Positions 56,496-64,000 of a stretch of 64,000 nucleotides of DNA are shown here, one piece after another. Location of the stretch: contig NC_065877.1 of assembly GCF_933775445.1 (NCBI RefSeq), positions 12,648,001 to 12,712,000 on the forward strand. The letters run 5' to 3'. Each line of letters begins with the position of its first letter. The first letter of the stretch is position 1. Source of the stretch: Argentina anserina (taxonomy: Eukaryota > Streptophyta > Magnoliopsida > Rosales > Rosaceae). A program made the position numbers and the translations under genes. Under the pieces are notes generated by a model. It worked only from the letters and a program-made list of their open reading frames with translations, did no database searches and was not told where the DNA came from.

Positions 56496-59400
56496 ATGAA
56501 CGGTGACAAGGGCCGAGGACAGGGCCGAGGACGGGCGAGAGGCCGAGGTCGAGGTAGGACCACAGGCCGAGTCCGCAACGTGGAGAACCTTTATGAGGAG
56601 GCTGCTCCACAGGTAGAGCAGGTAGGCCGAGGTCGAGGTAGGACCACAGGCCGAGTCCGCAACGTGGAGAACCTCTATGAGGAGGCTGCTCCGCAGGAGG
56701 AGCAGGATGAGCCAGCTCCTGCGGTTAGAGATGACGGTCGAGTGTTGAAGCTGATCAAGGATATTAGTGCACTGGCAGCTCCGACATTTCATGGGGGACT
56801 AGATCACATGGTAGCTGACCATTGGATCGAGGGTATGGAGACTTATTTTGAGTTGATGGAGTGCACAGAGATTGAGAAGAGAAAGATAGCTACATTCTTT
56901 CTCAAGGGTGATGCTCTAGATTGGTGGAAGAGCATGAAACAGACTGTGGATGTGTCTACATTCACATGGGGAGATTTCACCACCATATTCCAAGAGAAGT
57001 ATTTTCCAGCCTCAGTACAGGAGGACTTAGAGTTGGAGTTTCTGGCATTGGTACAGGGAGACATGACCATTAGAGAGTATGATGCTCGATTCTCGCAACT
57101 GTATCGGTATGTCAGGCCTATGGGTGCGACTGCTTTAGCTCAAAAGTATCTACGTGGGCTGAAACAAGAGTACAAGACCATGATATCAGTCCTTTGCCTG
57201 ACTTCACGGGAGCAGATATTTGAGAGTGCTATGAGTTTGGAGCAAGCAGAGAAGACCCGAGCAGGTGATGTGGGGAACAGAGATGCGAAGGGGAAAGGCA
57301 AGGCAGTCTATACAGGCAGCGAGCACTCAGGACCGAAGGATAGGTCATGGAAGAGGCCAAGACCCCACTATCAGGCCCCGATAAGGGCACCACCCCTAGC
57401 TATCAGGGCAGCACCAGTCAGACCATTAGCAGCAGTGAGGTGTTATGGCTGCAATGAGATGGGACATTACGCCTCAGCATGTCCGAAACCGAGGAGAGGA
57501 GGGTGCCACCGGTGCGGGCAGGTGGGGCACATAGCTCGAGATTGTACCCGACCACTTCCGGGTAGACAGGAACGGCCGCAGAGACAGCTACCAGCAGGCC
57601 AAGCTAGAGTGTTCGCAGTGGGTCAGCGAGACACAGGAGTGGAAGGTACATTATCACTCTTTGACTACCTTGCTAGAGTGTTGTTTGATACGGGAGCATC
57701 GCATTCATTCATTGCTAGTTCAGTAGTGGAGATGCTAGGATTGATTCCTACACCTCTCGGGGACGCCTTATGTGTCACTTCACCCCTTGGAGTGTCACTT
57801 GAGTTAGAGACAATCTGCAAAGCTTGTCCTATATTGATTGGAAGTAGAGAGTTCTCTGCTTCGTTGATTGTGATTCCGGACCACACTTATGATGTGATCT
57901 TGGGGATTGATTGGTTGAGACCACAGCATGCTGTGATTGATTGTTTTGACATGGTAGTGTCCTTTCATAGACCTGGAGAGCCAGTGTTTCGTTATCGTTG
58001 CCTCAAGTCCGACAACGCCATGAGATCAGGAGTTTTGGCACACGTGGAGTCAGTGGATCAGAAAGTATCTATCGCAGACATTGTGGTAGTATCTGAGTTT
58101 GGTGAAGTGTTCCAAGAGATACCGGGGCTACCTCCTCGAAGAGTGGTAGATTTCTGCATTGATGTAGTACCCGGTACAACACCTGTGTCAAAGGCGCCAT
58201 ATAGAATGGGGCAGAATGAACTTAAGGAGTTGAAGGTGCAGATCGATGAGCTATTAGACCAAGGGTTCATTAGACCTAGCGTTTCACCTTGGGGAGCACC
58301 TGTTTTGTTTGTGAAGAAGAAAGATGGTTCTCTGCGGTTATGTGTGGACTACAGAGAACTGAACAAGGTGACCATCAAGAATAGGTATCCCTTACCTAGG
58401 ATTGATGACTTGTTCGATCAGCTCAAGGGTGCCACAGTGTTCTCTAAGATTGATTTGAGATCTGGTTATCATCAACTCAGAGTGAGGGAAGAAGATATAT
58501 CGAAGACAGCCTTCAGGACCCGGTATGGACATTATGAGTTTGTCGTCATGCCATTTGGTCTAACGAATGCACCAGCTGTCTTCATGAGTTTGATGAACCA
58601 AGTATTTAGTCCATACTTGGATGAGTTTGTAGTGGTGTTTGTGGATGACATTCTGATATACTCCAAGACACAAGAAGAACATGTGGTGCACCTGAGAACA
58701 GTGTTGCAGACCTTGAAGGAGGCGAGACTGTATGCCAAGCTAGAGAAGTGTGAGTTCTGGAAAGAAGAGGTCAAATTCCTTGGTCATGTTGTCTCAAAAG
58801 ATGGAGTATTAGTGGACCCGGCAAAGGTAGAGGCAGTGAAGAATTGGAGTCGTCCAAAGAACCCTACAGAGATACGTAGTTTCCTCGGTTTGGCAGGTTA
58901 CTACAGGAGGTTTATCGAGGGGTTTTCTAGTATCGCATCTTCATTGACCAAGTTGACCAAGAAAGATACTCCGTTCGTGTGGACGGATGCATGTGAGGAA
59001 GCATTCAGCAAACTAAAGACTAGACTGACCACAGCTCCAGTGTTGACGATTCCCTCTAGTGGTGGTGGCTATGTCATTTACAGTGATGCTTCGCTCCAAG
59101 GTTTGGGTTGTGTGTTGATGCAGCATGGAGGAGTCGTTGCATATGGCTCGAGACAGTTGAAGATTCATGAGAAGAATTATCCGACACACGACCTAGAGCT
59201 TGCGGCAGTTGTATTTGCCCTGAAGATTTGGAGACATTACTTGTATGGTGAGAAATTTCAACTCTTTTCAGATCATAAGAGTTTGAAGTACTTGTTCTCA
59301 CAGAAGGAGCTGAATATGAGGCAGAGGAGGTGGATGGAACTCCTCAAGGACTATGACTTCACATTAGAGTACCACCCGGGGAAGGCAAATGTGGTGGCCG

Positions 59401-60989
59401 ATGCCTTGAGCAGAAAACCGAGAGGCGTGGTAGCTTCACTTATGGTCCAGGAATGGTTCATGCTAGAAGCTGCATCAGAGTTTGATTTGGTGCCATCGGG
59501 AGGAGAACCGAGGGTTTTTCTTGGTAGTGTCACAGTGCAACCCACATTGATCACGAGGATCATACAGGGTCAGGCGCAGGATAGACTCTCACGAGCTAAG
59601 TTGGCAGATCTTGTAGTTGATACGCTTGATGGGTGTCCTTCTGAGTGGAGAGTTGGACCCGATGGAGGGTTGAGGTTTGGGGCAAGATTGTGTGTCCCAG
59701 ATTGTGGTGATCTCCGGGAAGAGGTTCTTCGTACGGCACATCGTTCACGCTATACCGTCCATCCAGGGAACACCAAGATGTACAAGGACCTATGCAGACA
59801 ATTCTGGTGGAACGGTATGAAGAAAGATGTAGCAGAGTTTGTATCGAAGTGCCTTACATGTCAGCAAGTGAAAGCAGAACATCAACGACCAGCTGGCATG
59901 TTGAAACCACTGACTATTCCTCTTTGGAAGTGGGAACAGATATCTATGGATTTTGTGACCGGGTTGCCTAGATCGAAGAAGGGTCACGATGCCATATGGG
60001 TGATTGTCGATCGGTTGACGAAGTCGGCTCATTTTCTCCCAGTGTCGATGAAGTACTCAGTGGACGTGCTTGGGAAACTGTATGTGGATGAGGTAGTGAG
60101 ACTTCATGGTGCTCCAGTTTCTATTGTTTCCGATAGAGATGCACGTTTCACTTCGAAGTTCTGGGGTGGTTTGCAGAAGGCGATGGGCACTACCTTGGAT
60201 ATGAGTACAGCTTTTCACCCTCAGACGGATGGACAGACAGAGAGGGTGAATCAGGTGATGGAAGACATGTTGAGAGCATGTGTGTTGGATTTCAGGGGTA
60301 GCTGGGAAGATCATTTGAGATTGATTGAGTTTGCCTACAACAACAGCTACCATTCTAGCATCGGCATGGCACCTTATGAGGCACTTTATGGTAGACCATG
60401 TCGATCTCCGATCTGTTGGGCCGAAGTTGGTGATGAGGCACTGATGGGTCCAGAGGTGGTTCAGGAAACCACGGAGAAGATCTCGATCATTCGAGATAGA
60501 ATCCGGACCGCTCAGAGTAGACAGAAGAGCTATGCAGACTTGAAGAGGAGACATGTGGAATTTGAGGTCGGTGATCATGTGTTCTTGAAAGTTTCGCCTA
60601 TGAGAGGTGTAGTGAGATTCGGCAAGAAAGGAAAGTTGGCACCGAGGTACGTTGGGCCCTTTGAGATACTTGAGAAGGTGGGCGAACTAGCTTATCGACT
60701 AGACTTGCCTACTAGTATGTCGGGTGTTCACAATGTCTTCCACATTTCCATGTTGAGGAAGTATGTACCAGATGAGTCACATGTGATTGATCATAGCACC
60801 ATTGAGGTGAAGGAAAATGCTACATTTGTGGTCGAACCGGTTCGTATCCTGGATAGATCCACAAAGAAGCTTCGGAGGAGAGAAGTTGGGCTAGTCAAAG
60901 TGTTGTGGAGTCACCATGATGAGGGTGATGCATCTTGGGAACTAGAGTCAGACATGATGACCAGATATCCACAGTTGTTTGTTGAGTGA
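56496..60989 (+). CDS. Ty3/gypsy gag-pol polyprotein
   Basis: One open frame of 1497 codons from the first in-frame ATG at 56496 (upstream in-frame TTG codons were not used). Order: an Arg/Gly-rich N-terminus with a 28-residue tandem duplication (about 17-72); the gag capsid domain (about 95-245, with [11 protein letters not shown]); two CCHC zinc knuckles ([14 protein letters not shown], about 316; [14 protein letters not shown], about 337); aspartic protease (LFDTGASHS, about 396); reverse transcriptase with FVDD (about 715); RNase H (YSDAS, about 860); integrase with an HHCC zinc finger (about 1088-1125) and a DDE core (D of MDFVTGLP, D of SDRDARF, E of QTERVNQ); then the GPFEIL segment and a chromodomain-like end (about 1445-1497, [15 protein letters not shown]). 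No stop or frameshift. It makes and integrates new element copies. Confidence 0.97.
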   Translation: MNGDKGRGQGRGRARGRGRGRTTGRVRNVENLYEEAAPQVEQVGRGRGRTTGRVRNVENLYEEAAPQEEQDEPAPAVRDDGRVLKLIKDISALAAPTFHGGLDHMVADHWIEGMETYFELMECTEIEKRKIATFFLKGDALDWWKSMKQTVDVSTFTWGDFTTIFQEKYFPASVQEDLELEFLALVQGDMTIREYDARFSQLYRYVRPMGATALAQKYLRGLKQEYKTMISVLCLTSREQIFESAMSLEQAEKTRAGDVGNRDAKGKGKAVYTGSEHSGPKDRSWKRPRPHYQAPIRAPPLAIRAAPVRPLAAVRCYGCNEMGHYASACPKPRRGGCHRCGQVGHIARDCTRPLPGRQERPQRQLPAGQARVFAVGQRDTGVEGTLSLFDYLARVLFDTGASHSFIASSVVEMLGLIPTPLGDALCVTSPLGVSLELETICKACPILIGSREFSASLIVIPDHTYDVILGIDWLRPQHAVIDCFDMVVSFHRPGEPVFRYRCLKSDNAMRSGVLAHVESVDQKVSIADIVVVSEFGEVFQEIPGLPPRRVVDFCIDVVPGTTPVSKAPYRMGQNELKELKVQIDELLDQGFIRPSVSPWGAPVLFVKKKDGSLRLCVDYRELNKVTIKNRYPLPRIDDLFDQLKGATVFSKIDLRSGYHQLRVREEDISKTAFRTRYGHYEFVVMPFGLTNAPAVFMSLMNQVFSPYLDEFVVVFVDDILIYSKTQEEHVVHLRTVLQTLKEARLYAKLEKCEFWKEEVKFLGHVVSKDGVLVDPAKVEAVKNWSRPKNPTEIRSFLGLAGYYRRFIEGFSSIASSLTKLTKKDTPFVWTDACEEAFSKLKTRLTTAPVLTIPSSGGGYVIYSDASLQGLGCVLMQHGGVVAYGSRQLKIHEKNYPTHDLELAAVVFALKIWRHYLYGEKFQLFSDHKSLKYLFSQKELNMRQRRWMELLKDYDFTLEYHPGKANVVADALSRKPRGVVASLMVQEWFMLEAASEFDLVPSGGEPRVFLGSVTVQPTLITRIIQGQAQDRLSRAKLADLVVDTLDGCPSEWRVGPDGGLRFGARLCVPDCGDLREEVLRTAHRSRYTVHPGNTKMYKDLCRQFWWNGMKKDVAEFVSKCLTCQQVKAEHQRPAGMLKPLTIPLWKWEQISMDFVTGLPRSKKGHDAIWVIVDRLTKSAHFLPVSMKYSVDVLGKLYVDEVVRLHGAPVSIVSDRDARFTSKFWGGLQKAMGTTLDMSTAFHPQTDGQTERVNQVMEDMLRACVLDFRGSWEDHLRLIEFAYNNSYHSSIGMAPYEALYGRPCRSPICWAEVGDEALMGPEVVQETTEKISIIRDRIRTAQSRQKSYADLKRRHVEFEVGDHVFLKVSPMRGVVRFGKKGKLAPRYVGPFEILEKVGELAYRLDLPTSMSGVHNVFHISMLRKYVPDESHVIDHSTIEVKENATFVVEPVRILDRSTKKLRRREVGLVKVLWSHHDEGDASWELESDMMTRYPQLFVE
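56540..56710. repeat. 84-bp in-frame tandem duplication in gag
   Basis: AGGCCGAGGTCGAGGTAGGA and the following 60 or so bases occur twice in a row (about 56540 and 56624). They encode the [20 protein letters not shown] segment twice. The copies are almost identical, so the duplication is recent. Confidence 0.85.
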
Positions 60990-61013
60990 GCTTGAATTTC
61001 GGGACGAAATTCC

Positions 61014-61029
61014 TTTAAGGGGGGTAGAT
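61014..61029 (+). other. polypurine tract
   Basis: TTTAAGGGGGGTAGAT directly before the 3' LTR. The purine run would prime plus-strand DNA synthesis. The deleted element has the same site with a shorter G run at about 47727-47743. Confidence 0.85.
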
Positions 61030-63767
61030 TGTAATAACCCTCGTTTTCACACATTATTTGAATTGAATTAAACTCTATTAAGTTGTGAAGTTTGATTTTA
61101 AACCGAATATGATTGCTTGCAAACGTTCCGAGAACGTTTAATAAGAAAACGTTACGTTTCCGAACGAATTTATCGACTTTTATTTCGTCGCTCGGTTGTG
61201 AAAACTTTCTTCACGGAAGTTGTAGAGCTCGTCGATACGAGTTCGTGGATATGTGACGCGTTCGAATCGGACGACGTACGTAAAAGTTATTAACGACGGA
61301 AGTTAGTTTCCGATTTTGGGAGGGGGTATATAAGGAATGATTTAGAGCTAGGGTTCCCATAATTGGAAACCCCCTCTTCAGCCCGCCTCCCTCTTCTCCT
61401 TTCTCTCTCTCCCTCTTCTCCTTTCTCTCTCTCTCCCCGACCTTCACTCTCTCCCCGATCTCCGGCATTCAGCTCCCCGTGGCCTGCACCGCCCCGCCTA
61501 TCGACGTCGCAGGGACCTAGGCAGTCACCCTCCAGCCTGCCAACGCTTGCTTCGCCCCCGTGAGGACCCCCGACGTCGCCACAGTCGCTGCAAGCCGCAG
61601 CGCCGATCCACCTCGCCACCACCGAGCTCGAGCCGAGCTTCCCACCATCGATTGAGGTGAGATAGATGCTAGGAATGATTATGTGATGTTGTTGTGTTGA
61701 TTTTGGGAGGTTTTTGTTGTGAATCGGAGGTAGAAGGAGGAGAGGGATACCGCCGCCTAGAGGCGGCGCGTGAGGGAGTAGGGGGCAAGCTATGGGTGGT
61801 CGGAGACCGTGGGGAAGTAGAGGAGGAAGAGAGGGTGGTTTTGGAGGCGGCGGTGGCGTGATACGCGCCGTGGTTAGCCTCGGCGCGTGGGCCCCACGCG
61901 CGGCCCGCCGGAGGTGGCGCGTGTGCCACACGCGCCGCCACTTGCGGCGGTGTGAAAATGTTTTCCGATAGGGGTATTTTGGTAATTTACTGTGTATGGT
62001 AAATGTAAATGTAATTTTTATTTACTACGGTAAATGTAATTAAATTTTACCTTCGATAAATGTAATTATAAATTACTTTCAGTAAATGTAAAAAGTAATT
62101 TGTAAAAGGGTAATTTAGTAAATTTTATTTACTGAGTTGTATTTACATTTAAATCGTACGTATACGTACAGAAATACGTATTAATATTTATACGTACAAA
62201 AATACGTATTAATATTTATACGTACAGAAATACGTATATAGTATTTATACGTACAGAAATACGTATATAGTATTTATACGTACAGAAATACGTATATAGT
62301 ATTTATACGTACAAAAATACGTATTAATTGAGTATTGCACAGTAACCGTGAATAGTGAACCGTGAACAGTAATTTCGTAAAACCGAAAATTGCTGAACAG
62401 TAACCAATTAATACTGTTACGGCATTTAAAGGTTTACGAAACGATTCTAAATTCTTTTCTTATTCTTTTAAGGTGATCATTAATCGAGGAAAGGAATTAT
62501 TATCGGGAATTGAGGATTTACGCTTGAGTCGATAAGGTGAGTAAAATCTCACTAAATTTACGAATCTACCCTCGTGGGGATTCAACATTTTGCAAGTGTG
62601 TTTATCAAATGAATTATAACACGTATATAATTTAGTGGACTACATATATATAGTATAATGGTAATATGTACATATATATATATAGTTCATTAAATTACAT
62701 ACTGTTATTAATTCATTAAAAATAGTCATTTCGGTGACAGAGTAAATGTGCATGTGAGATTATTGTACGTAATTTTTCAGGTGTTTATGAAATATGACAT
62801 GTATAGGATATAGTGGACTATGTATATATTGTATAAATGGTAAATAAATACGAATATATATAGTTTGCTATATAATATACTGTTATGATTTTTATTGTGG
62901 ATATATCGTGAAAGTTTTAAAACGTACAATATGATGTGTGATTATTGTACGTGATTTTATCACGGAAAATGTGAAATATTGTGATTTGTCTTCGGACGTG
63001 ATGTGTGGTACAATATGATGTGAGATTATTGTACATGTGAGGCAAGTCGGAACCTAGCCTTTGGCCGGGCGAAAGTTACGATACAGTTAGAGCTCTAGTC
63101 TGTCTGCCATAGTACTGCATGGAGGTAACGGGTGGTTATCTGCTCATGGGTACTCAGCTTGTTTTGGATGTTGGGTGGCGGGTGGTTACCCAACATCAGC
63201 GGTATACTAAGTGAGGGGTAACAGATGTGTACCAGCGCTCATTAGTTACCATTTTGTGAAAGTATTAGAGTAACCAGATGGGTTGCTCGTTTTCTCATGA
63301 TTTTTATTATACTGTGTTGATGTGGAGTTGTGTCTTTTATGAGACGAGAGTTATTTTAATATTTTACTCATACGAGCTGTAAAGCTTACCGGGTTTGTGT
63401 TGCAATCCCGGTGCACCAATTTCAATGGTGTAGGGGATACTTCCGCAGGTGCTGAGTAGTGGTGATTGAGTGACGACTCCGAAGTCTCGAAGTCGATCGC
63501 ATCCAGTCGTGGTGAGGTTCCAGCGTGGATTGTGTGTGTGATTTGATGTGATTTTATTTGTGAGGTTGTCGTGAGGATTATACAATTCCATTTGTTATAT
63601 GTTGAATTATCATTTGGGTTTGTAATAATCGGCTTGACTGAGTTATATTTTAAACTCAGATGTGATCCGCTGCGACATTAAAATGATTTCGATTTCATTG
63701 AGGTTATTTTGTGTTTAACGATTTTAAGATATTGAGTTTTTAAGCTCGAAATTTTAGGGTCGTTACA
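61030..63767 (+). repeat. 3' LTR of the intact gypsy element
   Basis: 2738 bp, nearly identical to the 5' LTR apart from scattered substitutions and the shorter 28-bp repeat array. Confidence 0.95.
62161..62330. repeat. 28-bp tandem repeat array, 6 units (3' LTR)
   Basis: Six units of the same repeat as in the 5' LTR. Two units read CAAAAATACG instead of CAGAAATACG. Four units fewer than the 5' array accounts for almost all of the 113-bp length difference between LTRs. Confidence 0.9.
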
Positions 63768-64000
63768 ATATTCATCAGCTAGACAGAAATTTCTGATTTT
63801 TTTTTTCATTTATGAAATAACTCATCATCTTAACTATGCCAAGAAAAGAAAACTATTAATGTTATCATCCATCATTCCGCTGTCTTCTCTCAAACATCAC
63901 TTATAGTTACAGTATTTCTTGTCATGGTACCAGATATACAGAAGCATATGCACCCATTCAATTATTATAGAACGCTTATTCCTTCGATCAATTCTTTTCT
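63768..64000. other. flank right of the intact gypsy element
   Basis: After the ATATT duplication the sequence is AT-rich and unrecognised to the window end. Confidence 0.3.

Larger units (their letters stand above)
53362..63767 (+). mobile_element. complete Ty3/gypsy chromovirus (Tekay/Del-like)
   Basis: 10.4 kb bounded by ATATT on both sides (53357-53361 and 63768-63772). Two long LTRs (2851 and 2738 bp) begin TGTAATAACCC and end GGTCGTTACA. A PBS for initiator Met-tRNA follows the 5' LTR, a purine tract precedes the 3' LTR, and one uninterrupted gag-pol frame lies between. By eye the LTRs differ by only about a dozen substitutions plus repeat-number changes, so insertion was recent. The chromodomain-like end and long LTRs suggest the Tekay/Del branch. 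It has all parts expected of an autonomous element. Confidence 0.95.

Overview
This window is nuclear DNA from a flowering plant. It has intron-rich genes with GT-AG splice sites, plastid-targeted proteins, a miR169-type site, an NF-YA factor, polyphenol oxidase, and plant transposons of several classes (Ty3/gypsy chromovirus, CACTA, Mutator-like, TRIM). It is clearly a eudicot. A rosid, perhaps Rosaceae, is my guess from overall resemblance only.

Positions 1-3.5 kb hold a decayed Ty3/gypsy relic: the end of pol on the + strand and, facing it, a broken antisense coding region with a gypsy-type transposon domain and coiled coils. Positions 4.9-21.5 kb form a gene island: a SYP122-type syntaxin (+), a TatD-family nuclease with 12 exons (+), the chloroplast RNA-binding protein CP33 (-), two tandem broken copies of a multi-pass membrane protein gene (+), and an NF-YA transcription factor with a miR169-like site in its 3' UTR (-). 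Syntaxin, TatD and CP33 are in the same order as Arabidopsis At3g52400, At3g52390 and At3g52380, so this block looks like conserved microsynteny.

Positions 21.5-38 kb are AT-rich and almost without genes. They hold small non-autonomous DNA transposons, several with readable target-site duplications, an LTR remnant, a plastid atpB fragment, a complete TRIM-like element and a solo LTR of the same family. An intronless polyphenol oxidase gene lies at 38.0-39.8 kb (-).

Positions 41.9-52.6 kb are a nested insertion with readable target duplications at every level. An unrecognised reading frame (41898-52648) is split by a Ty3/gypsy solo LTR (TSD TAGAA). That LTR is split by a CACTA element (TSD CAT), and the CACTA element is split by an internally deleted Ty3/gypsy element (TSD GCCAT). 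The CACTA element has no visible transposase but carries exons resembling the N-terminal part of FIP37, the plant WTAP homologue of the m6A writer complex. This Pack-CACTA-like capture is the most interesting item in the window.

Positions 53.4-63.8 kb are one complete, apparently young Ty3/gypsy chromovirus with 2.7-2.9 kb LTRs, TSD ATATT, a primer-binding site, a polypurine tract and one uninterrupted gag-pol frame of about 1497 codons. The two LTRs differ mainly in the copy number of a 28-bp tandem repeat. All splice sites were read by eye from consensus and from remembered family proteins; no search was run.
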